Source: Anaerolineales bacterium (lineage in GTDB: Bacteria > Chloroflexota > Anaerolineae > Anaerolineales > Villigracilaceae). From it: DNA of 64,000 bases. Position numbers and translations under genes: made by a program. Where the stretch lies: NCBI GenBank assembly GCA_016744335.1, contig JADGEO010000004.1:47043-111042 (forward strand), in the 5' to 3' direction. Below are positions 24,455 to 32,698 of this stretch, piece by piece. The notes below the pieces were generated by a model, which saw nothing but the letters and a program-made list of their open reading frames with translations, was not told the origin of the DNA and searched no databases. Every line of letters starts with the position of its first letter. Within the stretch, counting starts at the first letter, position 1.

Positions 24455-25179
24455 TATTCATTTCCAATGTCGTTTTCATGCAAAATGGTGTCAGAAACCT
24501 CACAAGCAAAATTCAAAGAAGATTGACAAAGTTGGGGCATTTTTTCATCCACTGGCACGCCTGCTTTTCGCAAAATTTGCGCCAAATGGCAAAGTGGCAA
24601 GCCCATCACACTCGCGAAGCATCCCGTAAATCCCAGCACTGGTTGAAAATCAGGGTGCTGGATCGCATATCCCCCCGCCTTGTCCATCGGGTCGCCTGTC
24701 GCGATATAAGATTGTATCTCTGCGTCACTATAATCTCGCATGGGGACATCGCTAATAGATAATGCTGAAAATGTTTTTTGGGATGTCCCATCGTAAATGG
24801 CAATGGCGGTATAAACCTGATGCGTGCGCCCACGCAGTTGACCTAACATCAGTTCCGCTTCGCGCGTGTCCCGAGGCTTTCCGAGGATTTCCCCAGCATC
24901 TACCACGGCTGTGTCAGAGCCGATAACCACCCCCATCCTAGCCTTCCCCCGAAGGGGGAAGGAATTGGGACTCCCCTCTTCGGGGGGAGCTAGAGGGGGG
25001 AAAGCCCGTGCCTTCGCCTCTGCCAATCGCGTCACATAATCTGCGGGCGTTTCATTGGGCAAAACACGCTCATCTACATCAGCAGATGCAACATCAAAAT
25101 CTATACCGAGTAAAGTAATTAACGCTCTTCGCCGCGGAGATTGAGATGCCAATAATAAAGTTTTTTTTTTCTCTTTCAT
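24454..25179 (-). CDS. maf: Maf family nucleotide pyrophosphatase with in-frame repeat insertion
   Basis: House-cleaning nucleoside triphosphate pyrophosphatase. LLLASQSPRRRALITLLGIDF is the conserved start with the SxRR motif. SADVDERVLPNETPADYVTRLAEAKA follows, then VVIGSDTAVV with the catalytic aspartate, GKPRDTREAELML and DKAGGYAIQ. Between AKARA and VVIGSDT there is an extra run of about 24 residues rich in proline and glycine, encoded by a palindromic repeat (24931-25003) that also occurs at the end of cysH. The C-terminal tail past DEKMPQL is also longer than usual. It is the first gene of a four-gene run; its stop overlaps the next start by one base. Confidence 0.92.
   Translation of the reverse strand: MKEKKKTLLLASQSPRRRALITLLGIDFDVASADVDERVLPNETPADYVTRLAEAKARAFPPLAPPEEGSPNSFPLRGKARMGVVIGSDTAVVDAGEILGKPRDTREAELMLGQLRGRTHQVYTAIAIYDGTSQKTFSALSISDVPMRDYSDAEIQSYIATGDPMDKAGGYAIQHPDFQPVLGFTGCFASVMGLPLCHLAQILRKAGVPVDEKMPQLCQSSLNFACEVSDTILHENDIGNE
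24931..25003. repeat. Palindromic repeat family D, copy 1 (inside maf)
   Basis: Two hairpins, CCTTCCCCCGAAGGGGGAAGG and CTCCCCTCTTCGGGGGGAG in order, between CCCATCCTAG and TAGAGGGGGGA. It lies in frame in maf. The same succession of words occurs at 44406-44497 in the same orientation relative to its gene (cysH). Confidence 0.85.
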
Positions 25180-25253
25180 GGTGCGAATTCTAACACAAGA
25201 GACGAGTTGCGTTGTACAATACGCCCTAAAGTTGTCTAGTTGAGTTCAGTTAG

Positions 25254-25350
25254 AGACCTATTAGGTTTTAATTGATATTTTTTCGACAAGAATATGCAAT
25301 GAAAGGTCAACACCCCAATTTATTGATATTCACTAAAACCTGGCAGGTCT
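25254..25350. repeat. Inverted repeat upstream of xpt (AGACCT...AGGTTT type)
   Basis: AGACCTATTAGGTTTTA (25254-25270) pairs with TAAAACCTGGCAGGTCT (25334-25350), with ATTGATATT on the inner side of both arms. A related single arm GAAACCTGTCAGGTCT lies just before the dehydrogenase gene near 13296-13311. It ends 23 bp before the xpt start, so it may shape the xpt leader. Confidence 0.6.
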
Positions 25351-25373
25351 TCAGAAAATAAGGAGACTCCCCT

Positions 25374-25946
25374 GTGCAAGCACTTAAAGATCGTATTCAA
25401 GCCGAAGGTGAATACCTCGGTAATGGCATCCTAAAAGTGGATGGATTCGTTAACCACCAAGTAGATGCACAATTAATGGATGAAGCTGGCAAAGAATTTG
25501 CTAAGCTCTTCGCTGATATTGGCGCAACGAAAATTCTGACCGCTGAAATCTCTGGCATTGCTCCCGCAGTGATGGCAGGTAAATATATGGATTTGCCCGT
25601 TGTCTACGCCCGTAAAAGTAAACCTGTTACCATGCCCGACCAGGTTTTTCTCACACTTGCCCCATCGCATACAAAGGGGCGCACGGTTGAGCTAATTGTT
25701 TCTCCCCAATATCTTGGTAGCGGTGAAAAAGTGCTTATTATTGATGATTTTCTCGCCAGCGGTGCGACAATTTTGGGTTTGGTGCGTTTAGCAGAACTGG
25801 CAGGCGCAACTATTGTTGGCGTGGGAACATTAATTGAAAAGAGTTACTCAAAAGGACGAGCGGAGCTTGAAAAATTAGGCGTTCCTGTAAAATCTTTGGC
25901 TTGCCTTAAGTCTATTGATTATGATGAAATTGTGTTCTGTGATTGA
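25374..25946 (+). CDS. xpt: Xanthine phosphoribosyltransferase
   Basis: Type I phosphoribosyltransferase converting xanthine and PRPP to XMP. The start MQALKDRIQAEGEYLGNGIL and VDGFVNHQVDAQLM are typical of Xpt. KILTAEISGIAPAVMAG and VVYARKSKPVTM form the flexible loop area, and VLIIDDFLASGATILG near residue 122 is the PRPP-binding loop. 190 residues is the family length. A GTG start at 25374 follows AAGGAG at a spacing of nine. guaA two genes downstream converts its product XMP to GMP, so the two genes form a salvage route. Confidence 0.95.
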   Translation: MQALKDRIQAEGEYLGNGILKVDGFVNHQVDAQLMDEAGKEFAKLFADIGATKILTAEISGIAPAVMAGKYMDLPVVYARKSKPVTMPDQVFLTLAPSHTKGRTVELIVSPQYLGSGEKVLIIDDFLASGATILGLVRLAELAGATIVGVGTLIEKSYSKGRAELEKLGVPVKSLACLKSIDYDEIVFCD

Positions 25947-25961
25947 TTTTTATTCATTGGC

Positions 25962-25989
25962 GTAGGGGCGCAGCATGCTGCGCCCCTAC
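25962..25989. repeat. Palindromic repeat family A, copy 2
   Basis: A 28-bp perfect palindrome identical to the copy inside mutS2 at 1093-1120, here between xpt and the HIT-like gene. Confidence 0.95.
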
Positions 25990-26003
25990 GGCGTTTTCAA
26001 TAA

Positions 26004-26360
26004 ATGAAAATCCTCTACCGCCTCACCAACACATTCATCGGACGCATCATCGTCCGCCTAGTTTTTTCTAGGATGAGTTTTATGATTCCCATCAAACGTT
26101 TACGCGAAACAGATACCCTACTCGCTTTTTATCACCCCAAACCCGATTACACTGTGCATATTTTACTGATGCCAAAACTAGAGTTGCCCAACTTTCAAGC
26201 CCTCAATGAAAATCACACCGCCTTTCTCTCAGACGTGGTCAGCACCGCACAAAGTTTGGTCGAAGAATTGAATTTAGCAGAAAAAGGCTACCGCCTCATC
26301 GTCAATGGCGGGGACTATCAAGATTTCCCGCATCTGCATTATCATTTGATTTCGGGGTGA
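26004..26360 (+). CDS. HIT-like domain protein
   Basis: A 118-residue protein ending in FPHLHYHLISG. This is the histidine-triad motif HxHxHxx of nucleotide-binding hydrolases, where the middle histidine is the nucleophile in active members. LLAFYHPKPDYTVHILLMPK and LIVNGGDYQDFPH fit the two strands before the triad in HIT proteins. The N-terminal 30 residues, LTNTFIGRIIVRLVFSRMSF, are hydrophobic and not part of the usual domain, perhaps a membrane-associating helix. ATG 26004 has no clear RBS. Substrate unknown. Confidence 0.8.
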   Translation: MKILYRLTNTFIGRIIVRLVFSRMSFMIPIKRLRETDTLLAFYHPKPDYTVHILLMPKLELPNFQALNENHTAFLSDVVSTAQSLVEELNLAEKGYRLIVNGGDYQDFPHLHYHLISG

Positions 26361-26369
26361 CTCTCATCT

Positions 26370-26469
26370 GTAAGGGCGACCCTTTGTCCTTATCAAGGAT
26401 ATATTTATTCTTATCAAAATATCGGCTAAAAAAAAGCCCTTTGATTAGACCCAAGCGGGTCGCCCCTAC
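26370..26469. repeat. Bracketed element between the HIT-like gene and guaA
   Basis: GTAAGGGCGACCC (26370-26382) and GGGTCGCCCCTAC (26457-26469) form the outer arms, resembling the arms of family B, with an A/T-rich centre of about 75 bp containing shorter inverted words (CTTATCAAGGATA and TATTCTTATCAAAATATC). It fills most of the guaA leader. Confidence 0.65.
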
Positions 26470-26482
26470 ACAGGAATTTCCC

Positions 26483-28105
26483 ATGCCAAAAAACTCCATG
26501 GCCATTCTCGATTTTGGCTCGCAATATGCCCAGATTATCGCTCGTCGTGTGCGCGAAAAGAATGTTTATTGTGAGCTTTTCCCCTTCGATGCCCCCGCTG
26601 AGCAGGTGCTCGCCATCCAGCCGAAAGGGTTTATTTTTTCAGGCGGGCCCGCATCCGTTTACGCGGATGGCGCGCCCCAAGCTCCTCAATATATTTTAGA
26701 TTCGGGTCTCCCGATTCTGGGGATTTGCTACGGGATGCAAGCCTTAACCCATGCTTTGGGAGGGCAAGTAGACCCCTCGAGCGAACGTGAATTTGGGGTG
26801 GCTACCGTTAAAATAACATCTGCCAGCCCCCTGCTTGGTTCTGTTAAAGCCCCCGCCGAGGACGGCGGGGTAAGCGTCTCCTCCCCTGCTCTAGCCGCCG
26901 TCCCCGGCGGCGATGTTAGCGATGAGTTCACTGCCCTCATGTCACACGGTGACAGAATTACGCGACTACCTGATGGATTTATCTCCCTCGCAAAATCGGA
27001 TAACAGCCCCCACGCGGCAATGGGCGATTTAAAACGCAATTATTATGGAGTCCAATTTCACCCTGAGGTGCATCACACGCCCAGCGGGAGCGAGATATTG
27101 CGGTGTTTTGCGGTAGAAATTTGCAAAGCAACTCCGAATTGGACAGCAGAGTCTATCATCGAATCAAAAGTTGAAGAAATCCGTAAGCAAGTTGGGAACG
27201 CGCGTGTACTCTCTGCTGTTAGTGGCGGGGTAGATTCATCAGTCGCAACTGCGTTGGTGCATCGCGCAATCGGTGATCAACTCGTCTCCGTATATGTAGA
27301 TACAGGGCTGATGAGAGAAAATGAATCGGCGGGCGTTATATCCGCATTCCGCGAACATCTCGGCGCAGAATTAATCGCCGTGGACGCAGAAGATGAATTT
27401 TTGGGCGCGCTGGTTGGCGTCACCGATCCAGAGAAAAAACGCAGAATTGTGGGCGAGAAATTCATTCGGATATTTGAGGAGCAGGCAAAGTCACTTGGTC
27501 AGCCAAAGTTTTTAGTACAGGGGACTATTTATCCCGATGTGGTCGAATCTTCTGCGCCAGATAGAAATAAGGCAGAGAAAATCAAGAGTCATCATAATGT
27601 GGGCGGTTTGCCGGAGGATATGGAGTTTGCGCTGGTTGAGCCTTTGCGCTATTTATTCAAAGATGAAGTGCGTGCGGTGGGCGAGGCATTGGGGCTGGCG
27701 GAGGAGCTGGTTTGGCGGCAACCTTTCCCCGGACCTGGGTTAACAATCCGCTGTTTGGGCGAGGTGACGAAGCCGAGAGTGGTGCGTTTGCGTAAAGCGG
27801 ATGCGATTTTGCGCGAGGAGTTACACAATGCCGGCATGATCGGCAAGGGAGCGGAGACATCGCAAGCCTTCGCCGTTATGCTCAATGTCCGTTCGGTGGG
27901 CGTGATGGGCGACCAACGGACTTATGAGGAGGCGGTTGCCATCCGCGCTGTCACAACCGAAGATTTTATGACCGCCGCGTGGACGCATATCCCGCATGAG
28001 ATCTTGGGGCGCATTTCAAGCCGCATCGTGAACGAGGTGGAAGGGATTAATCGGGTGGTGTATGATATTACGAGCAAACCACCGGCGACTATTGAGTGGG
28101 AGTAA
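26483..28105 (+). CDS. guaA: GMP synthase (glutamine-hydrolysing) with in-frame repeat insertion
   Basis: Converts XMP to GMP with glutamine and ATP. The glutaminase half has GGPASVYADGAP, GICYGMQALTHALGGQ with the nucleophilic cysteine and VQFHPEVHHT with the catalytic histidine. The synthetase half has the PP-loop SAVSGGVDSSVATALVHRA near residue 240, and RQPFPGPGLTIRCLGEV and NRVVYDITSKPPATIEWE at the C-terminus. 540 residues is about 25 more than expected. The excess lies at VKAPAEDGGVSVSSPALAAV, encoded by a palindromic repeat, in the loop before LMSHGDRI. ATG 26483 is preceded by AGGA. Confidence 0.97.
   Translation: MPKNSMAILDFGSQYAQIIARRVREKNVYCELFPFDAPAEQVLAIQPKGFIFSGGPASVYADGAPQAPQYILDSGLPILGICYGMQALTHALGGQVDPSSEREFGVATVKITSASPLLGSVKAPAEDGGVSVSSPALAAVPGGDVSDEFTALMSHGDRITRLPDGFISLAKSDNSPHAAMGDLKRNYYGVQFHPEVHHTPSGSEILRCFAVEICKATPNWTAESIIESKVEEIRKQVGNARVLSAVSGGVDSSVATALVHRAIGDQLVSVYVDTGLMRENESAGVISAFREHLGAELIAVDAEDEFLGALVGVTDPEKKRRIVGEKFIRIFEEQAKSLGQPKFLVQGTIYPDVVESSAPDRNKAEKIKSHHNVGGLPEDMEFALVEPLRYLFKDEVRAVGEALGLAEELVWRQPFPGPGLTIRCLGEVTKPRVVRLRKADAILREELHNAGMIGKGAETSQAFAVMLNVRSVGVMGDQRTYEEAVAIRAVTTEDFMTAAWTHIPHEILGRISSRIVNEVEGINRVVYDITSKPPATIEWE
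26851..26911. repeat. Palindromic repeat family C inside guaA
   Basis: CCCCGCCGAGGACGGCGGGG (26851-26870) followed by CTCTAGCCGCCGTCCCCGGC and on (26890-26911). The second word is the family C unit found in the composite elements at 28925-29037 and 53887-54003 and inside the M1 peptidase gene. It is read in frame. Confidence 0.85.
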
Positions 28106-28159
28106 GCAGAGATTTTAATCTCGTTACCACGAAAGTATATGAAATTCCCAAAAAACACC

Positions 28160-28190
28160 CTTTGCTCCCGACACGGGAGCAAAGTATAAT
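28160..28190 (+). promoter_or_regulatory. higBA promoter with overlapping palindromic operator
   Basis: CTTTGCTCCCG and its exact complement CGGGAGCAAAG surround ACA (28160-28184) and run directly into TATAAT (28185-28190). The higB ATG follows seven bases later, so the transcript has almost no leader. An 11-bp palindrome against the -10 box is the expected site for autorepression by HigA. Confidence 0.7.
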
Positions 28191-28196
28191 ATATAT

Positions 28197-28490
28197 ATGC
28201 GAATTATCTCCCGTAAAGCCCTCAGAGAATTGTGGAAAAACCATAGTGATGCCAAAGAAGCGTTGCAATCTTGGTATTCCGAGACAAAACGAGCTGAGTG
28301 GTCATCGCTAGCAGAGATAAAAGCGATATATCGCAGTGTCAGTATTCTCCCCAATAACCGAGCGGTTTTTAACATCAAAGGGAATCATTATCGAATAATT
28401 GTTGTGATAAGTTATGAGTTTGGTGTTGTTTATATCCGCTTTGTTGGCACACATGCAGAATATGACAAAATAGACGCAACCACGATTTAG
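28197..28490 (+). CDS. higB: HigB-type mRNA interferase toxin
   Basis: RelE-superfamily toxin of 97 residues in the HigB_toxin family, which cleaves mRNA on the ribosome. MRIISRKALRELWKNH at the start, SLAEIKAIYRSVSILPNNRA in the middle and GNHYRIIVVISYEFGVVYIR followed by FVGTHAEYDKID are characteristic. It precedes its antitoxin, the inverted order usual for hig loci. The transcript is nearly leaderless. The pair lies directly after guaA on the same strand. Confidence 0.93.
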   Translation: MRIISRKALRELWKNHSDAKEALQSWYSETKRAEWSSLAEIKAIYRSVSILPNNRAVFNIKGNHYRIIVVISYEFGVVYIRFVGTHAEYDKIDATTI

Positions 28491-28505
28491 ATAGAGAGAA
28501 ATCCT

Positions 28506-28874
28506 ATGAATATCCGCCCCATAAAAACAGAAGAAGATTACGAAGATGCCTTAGCTAAAATCGAAAAGATTTTTGATGCTTCTCCCGGCACGCCAGAAGG
28601 AGATCGGCTTGATATTTTGGTTACGCTGGTTGAGGTTTATGAAGATAAACATTATAGTATTCCAGCCCCAGATCCGATTGAAGCGTTAAATTATTATATG
28701 GAGAGTCGGGGGTTATCTCGTAAAGATTTAGAACCGTATATTGGAACTAGAGCAAGGGTTTCAGAAGTATTAAATCGAAAACGACCATTGACGTTGAGAA
28801 TGATACGAAAATTAAATATAAACTTAGGCATATCTGCTGATGTTTTGATTGGATCTTATTCAATAGCAGTTTGA
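28506..28874 (+). CDS. higA: HigA-type antitoxin
   Basis: Antitoxin and autorepressor of 122 residues. The N-terminal half is acidic and helical (EEDYEDALAKIEKIFDA, EGDRLDILVTLVEVYEDKHY), as in the HigA group that binds the toxin. The C-terminal half is an XRE helix-turn-helix: EALNYYMESRGLSRKDLEPY then RARVSEVLNRKRPLTLRMIR. It starts 16 bp after higB behind a GAGAGAAAT stretch that acts as RBS. Its likely operator is the palindrome at 28160-28184. Confidence 0.93.
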   Translation: MNIRPIKTEEDYEDALAKIEKIFDASPGTPEGDRLDILVTLVEVYEDKHYSIPAPDPIEALNYYMESRGLSRKDLEPYIGTRARVSEVLNRKRPLTLRMIRKLNINLGISADVLIGSYSIAV

Positions 28875-28924
28875 TTTTCTGAACAGTGCTTAAAATGAAA
28901 AAGCGAGAAAATAAATTCTCGGCT

Positions 28925-29037
28925 AATAGACCTCTTGCAAAAGCCTGTTTTCTCTCCCTGCGCCGAGGACGGCGCAGGCTTCTCTAAAACACGCCGCCGA
29001 GGACGGCGGCTAGAGCACTTATGCAAGAGGTCTAATA
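28925..29037. repeat. Composite MITE-like element, copy 1
   Basis: Terminal inverted repeats AGACCTCTTGCA and TGCAAGAGGTCT enclose two internal palindromes, CTGCGCCGAGGACGGCGCAG and GCCGCCGAGGACGGCGGC plus TAGAGC. The whole 113-bp structure recurs at 53887-54003 in the same order and orientation. It has no coding capacity. Flanking AATA and TAATA might be a target duplication. Confidence 0.75.
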
Positions 29038-29151
29038 ATAGGAAGTCCGATTTAAGCGGACTTTGTATATCAACCCATAAACTAATTCAAAGACAATCTT
29101 GTTAAAACCCTCTCTTTATATATTTAAAAATCTCATCGGCACAGCCCAACA

Positions 29152-29560
29152 TTGAAGAAAAAACTTTTTACGATCAGTTTTTTGATTGTGGCTATTGCTG
29201 GAAGCCTCTCTGCGATTTTCATCAAAAGTCTCCCCGAAGAAATCGGCATACTCTTTGATACCCCTCTAGTAACTACCCTCACCATCATTTTGCTCTGTCT
29301 CGAAATCACGTTTCGTTATCCCGAAGCCAAACGGATTCCGCCCATCGTTCACACGGACAACTTCCGCGCACGCTTTACGTCTCTCACGTTGTTTTGGCGT
29401 GGGGGTTTTGGAGTCTAGCGGACGTTTAGAAAACTAAATTTTGTCTTTTGCCATTACAATGGGCATTGTTTTTTCTCTTCTCTCAATCCTGTTTTCTTAC
29501 CTTTGGCGTAAGCGTTATCAGCGCGGTCCGATTGAATGGGTGATGAGAAAATTAACCTGA
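29152..29560 (+). pseudogene. Decayed membrane-protein gene (C-terminal fragment DUF418-like)
   Basis: Two broken reading frames lie between higA and add. The first (TTG 29152 to 29418) codes for a short hydrophobic stretch (FLIVAIAGSLSAIFIKSLPE, then LVTTLTIILLCLEITF) and ends abruptly. The second (29459-29560) reads MGIVFSLLSILFSYLWRKRY, then QRGPIEWVMRKLT. This matches the conserved end of DUF418/YeiB-type membrane proteins, in which a final GPLEW-R motif is typical. Neither has a good start or RBS. Whether both parts derive from one gene is uncertain. Confidence 0.45.
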
Positions 29561-29579
29561 GAAAAATTCAGGAGCTTCA

Positions 29580-30614
29580 ATGACCAATATCTACGAAAAC
29601 ACTCCCATCTCTGATGAGATGGCCAATCGTCTTCGGGCGATGCCAAAATTTGAATTGCATGTTCATCTCGAAGGTGCAACAGATGCTGCTACTGTTTGGG
29701 AATTGGCTCGGCGTAACAAAGTTGCGCTTCCTGCTAAGACGCTGGATGAATGGCGGTCTATGTATGCTTTTAGAGATTTTGACCATTTTCTAAGAATTTA
29801 TGGTGAAGCAATAAAATGTATGCAAACTGCCGATGATTTTGCCTTTATGCTCGAGCGTTTTCTTGTAGAGCAGGCGCGGCAAAATGTGCGATATTGTGAA
29901 GTTTTTCTGAGCGCATCCTTTATGGTGAAGGGTTTCCCACAAGATGAAGTGATTGCCGCTCTCGCAGAAGGGATTAAGCAAGGTAAAGAAAAATATGATA
30001 TTCAGATGAAATTTATTCCTGATATTGCTCGTCACGAACCAGAGACAAGCCAGCCTGTGCTGGACTTTATCTTAAAAGGCTACGAAAAAGGCATCTTTAT
30101 CGGCTTAGGACTTGGCGGTATAGAAGTTGGTTTCCCGCCTAATTTGTTTATAGATGTCTACGATGAAGCCCGTTCTCAAGGTTTGCGCTTGCTCGCCCAT
30201 GCAGGTGAAACGGTAGGCGCAGAAAGTGTTTGGGGAGCAATCAAAGATTTAAACGTTGAACGGATTGGTCATGGTGTGCGTTCTGTTGAAGACCCCAAAT
30301 TGCTCAAATATCTGGCTGAGACGCAAACCCCGCTCGAAGTCTGCCCGCATAGTAACTATAGGCTCGGTATTACGCCGCTTGATGAGCCACATCAGATGCG
30401 GAAATTGGTGAACGCAGGCGTTTTTTGCACTGTGAACAGCGATGATCCGCCCATGTTCTCCACTGACCTGACTAGCGAATATCTGCTCCTCGCCAAGCAA
30501 GGCTTTTCTTGGGATGAATTATGGCAACTCAATCTCAATGCCATTGAAGCCAGCTTTTTGTCAGATAAAGAGAAGGAAATTTATAGAGCCGAGTGGGGAG
30601 AGTTTCACAAATGA
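29580..30614 (+). CDS. add: Adenosine deaminase
   Basis: Zinc-dependent amidohydrolase turning adenosine into inosine. MPKFELHVHLEGATDAATVW near residue 21 has the HxH metal pair. AHAGETVGAESVW supplies a metal-binding histidine and the following catalytic glutamate region. ERIGHGVRSVEDPKLL is the catalytic histidine, and CTVNSDDPPMFSTDLTSEY holds the last metal ligand aspartate. 344 residues is normal. The gene starts at ATG 29580 after CAGGAGCTTCA, a clear RBS. It joins xpt and guaA as the third purine-salvage gene in this part of the window. Confidence 0.96.
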   Translation: MTNIYENTPISDEMANRLRAMPKFELHVHLEGATDAATVWELARRNKVALPAKTLDEWRSMYAFRDFDHFLRIYGEAIKCMQTADDFAFMLERFLVEQARQNVRYCEVFLSASFMVKGFPQDEVIAALAEGIKQGKEKYDIQMKFIPDIARHEPETSQPVLDFILKGYEKGIFIGLGLGGIEVGFPPNLFIDVYDEARSQGLRLLAHAGETVGAESVWGAIKDLNVERIGHGVRSVEDPKLLKYLAETQTPLEVCPHSNYRLGITPLDEPHQMRKLVNAGVFCTVNSDDPPMFSTDLTSEYLLLAKQGFSWDELWQLNLNAIEASFLSDKEKEIYRAEWGEFHK

Positions 30615-30663
30615 AAATCATCAAAGCTTAAAAAGAACGGGGGCTTTATTATCTACTCACAAT

Positions 30664-30707
30664 CCAAACACTCTCTAAACAACTTCTAAACATCTTTTTT
30701 CTATACT
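30664..30707 (+). promoter_or_regulatory. Promoter with three 11-bp-spaced direct repeats (gene at 30759)
   Basis: CCAAACA (30664), CTAAACA (30675) and CTAAACA (30686) start exactly 11 bp apart. TATACT (30702-30707) begins 16 bp after the start of the last repeat, and there is no -35 box. The same geometry occurs at 32629-32661 and 34313-34356. Such spacing is typical of binding sites of OmpR/PhoB-type response regulators that replace the -35 contact. Confidence 0.75.
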
Positions 30708-30758
30708 CTTTTTCTAGAACGGGAAAATCTTTCCCCCATTTCTTAAAAGGAGCAAATC

Positions 30759-32381
30759 ATGTATAGCAAAAAACTTTTTTTAATCTTTCTTGTCCTCGCA
30801 ATAGGACTTTCCGCTTGTGGTACGCAACCCGAAAACGAAACCATCGCTGTCGAAGCAGAGCAATCTCAAGCCCCCGCGGCATCTTCGCAAGAGAGTGTGC
30901 CTGTTGCGCAGACAGAGCCGATTCCACCAAGTACGCAGGCTAGTGCCTCGCTCAGCTATCCCATTGTAGATACCGACCAAGGCAATTGTTATGATGCCCA
31001 GAGCCAAGTCGCTTGTCCAGACGCTGGGACGTCTTTCTCCGGGCAGGATGCTCAATATAACGGAAGCCAGCCCAGTTACACGAATAATTCTGATGGAACT
31101 ATTACGGATAACGTGACGGGGCTGATGTGGCAACAGGACCCCGGCGCAAAGATGACTTATAGTCAAGCAGTAGCAGGCGCATCGAACGTGACCCTAGCTG
31201 GGTACTCAGACTGGAGGCTTCCTACCGTAAAAGAGCTTTATTCTCTCATCCAATTTGATGGTTTAGACCCCAGCGGACCTGATACCTCGGTACTGATTCC
31301 ATTTATTGATACCGATTATTTTAACTTTGAATATGGCGATGAAAACGCGGGCGAACGTATAATTGACTCGCAATGGGCGACCAGTACGAAGTACGTTAGC
31401 ACCACAATGAACGGTAACGAAACTATGTTTGGTGTCAACTTTGCAGATGGACGCATTAAAGGTTATGGCACAGGTGCTATGCGTGGCAGTGAAAAAACTT
31501 TCTTCGTGATCTATGTGCGTGGCAATACCGTTTATGGAGAAAATGCTTTTACAGATAATCCTTCGACAGGTTCAGAACAAGTTGGCACTATTAGCGATAA
31601 CGCAACTGGTTTGACCTGGATGAAAAATGATAGTGGTGCTGGAATGGACTGGGAAAGCGCACTAAATTATTGTGAGAACCTTGATTACGCAGATTCAACC
31701 GATTGGCGTTTGCCCAATGTGAAAGAATTGCAGAGTATTGTTGATTACAGCCGTTCGCCAGATACATCTAACTCCGCTGCAATTGACCCTATCTTTAATG
31801 TCTCGAGTATCATAAATGAAGCTGGGCAGGATGATTATCCCGCTTTTTGGAGTAGCACGACGCATAGTAGCCTTCGCTCTAGCGGAAACGCATCTTATGT
31901 TAATTTGGGTCGCTCGATGGGCAATATGAATGGGAAATGGATGGATGTTCACGGTGCAGGCGCACAACGCAGTGACCCCAAAACGGGCAGTGCATCTGAT
32001 TACCCAACAGGGCACGGACCCCAAGGTGATGCCATCCGAGTTGATAACTACGTTCGCTGTGTGGGTGATAGCAGTACTACGATTAATATCGCAGGAAACC
32101 CCTCGGAAGCACCCTCAGGGACGATGACCCAGCTCGCCAGCGGGCAGATTGATAAGGCACCGAACCAAGCCGATGGACAAGAGCGTCCCGAGATCGATCT
32201 TGCATCCGCCGCCGCAGTATTGGGCGTATCCGAATCTGAGTTAAAAACTGCTCTGGGGTCCCCTCCGCCAGACCTTGCCGTTACTGCCGCAACACTCGGC
32301 GTGACCGAAGAAGCGTTGATTGCCGCTTTAGGTCTCTCATTGCCGAATGGTGGTGGGGAGCCACCAACAAATCAGCCCTAA
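30759..32381 (+). CDS. Secreted lipoprotein with two Lcl (DUF1566) domains and C-terminal LGVTEEAL repeats
   Basis: 540 residues. FLVLAIGLSACG is a lipobox with the cysteine at residue 20, followed by a Ser/Pro/Gln-rich linker. Two DUF1566 modules follow, each with the diagnostic text: ITDNVTGLMWQQDPGAKMTY then DWRLPTVKELYSLI, and ISDNATGLTWMKNDSGAGM then DWRLPNVKELQSIVDYSRSP. The last 62 residues hold two similar units, DLASAAAVLGVSESELKTAL and DLAVTAATLGVTEEALIAAL. Lcl domains are found in adhesins and collagen-like protein tips; the role here is unknown. RBS AAAAGGAGC precedes ATG 30759. It is a paralogue of the next gene and shares its promoter type. Confidence 0.85.
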   Translation: MYSKKLFLIFLVLAIGLSACGTQPENETIAVEAEQSQAPAASSQESVPVAQTEPIPPSTQASASLSYPIVDTDQGNCYDAQSQVACPDAGTSFSGQDAQYNGSQPSYTNNSDGTITDNVTGLMWQQDPGAKMTYSQAVAGASNVTLAGYSDWRLPTVKELYSLIQFDGLDPSGPDTSVLIPFIDTDYFNFEYGDENAGERIIDSQWATSTKYVSTTMNGNETMFGVNFADGRIKGYGTGAMRGSEKTFFVIYVRGNTVYGENAFTDNPSTGSEQVGTISDNATGLTWMKNDSGAGMDWESALNYCENLDYADSTDWRLPNVKELQSIVDYSRSPDTSNSAAIDPIFNVSSIINEAGQDDYPAFWSSTTHSSLRSSGNASYVNLGRSMGNMNGKWMDVHGAGAQRSDPKTGSASDYPTGHGPQGDAIRVDNYVRCVGDSSTTINIAGNPSEAPSGTMTQLASGQIDKAPNQADGQERPEIDLASAAAVLGVSESELKTALGSPPPDLAVTAATLGVTEEALIAALGLSLPNGGGEPPTNQP

Positions 32382-32698
32382 GGACTTAGGAAAAAATAAT
32401 TTATCCATTAATAAGGCAAAGTTTGAGTGAGGTATGCTTCAAATGTATAAGTCATTTGAATCCCATTCCTAAGGGTTTGTAAAAATAAAGTTCCCCGCTT
32501 TTGCTTTAGGAATGAAGTGTATTGCACCTTTTTTGATCAGCAAAATTCTTGGGGGCTGCCCGTTTAGCAAGTGAATTTTAGTAGATGCGATACACACTAG
32601 AAGAAGTTAAACTAAATTGCAATATAATCTTAACAACTTCTGAATATCTTTTTTTTATACTTCCACTGTTAAAAATTTTATATGCAAAGGAGCATATT
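32382..32698. other. Gap between the two Lcl lipoprotein genes
   Basis: No gene seen. Contains CATTTGAATCCC and TTCCTAAGGG words with partial symmetry (AAGTCATTTGAA, CCTAAGGG) but no clear terminator, and the promoter of the second Lcl gene near its right end. Confidence 0.4.
32629..32661 (+). promoter_or_regulatory. Promoter with 11-bp-spaced direct repeats (gene at 32699)
   Basis: CTTAACA (32629) and CTGAATA (32640) start 11 bp apart, a weaker TGCAATA lies a further 11 bp upstream (32618), and TATACT (32656-32661) begins 16 bp after the last repeat start. Confidence 0.7.

Noticed and set aside
25180..25373. Purine riboswitch in front of xpt
   Set aside because: The conserved core words of the purine aptamer are not found; the leader is occupied by an AGACCT-type inverted repeat that occurs elsewhere.
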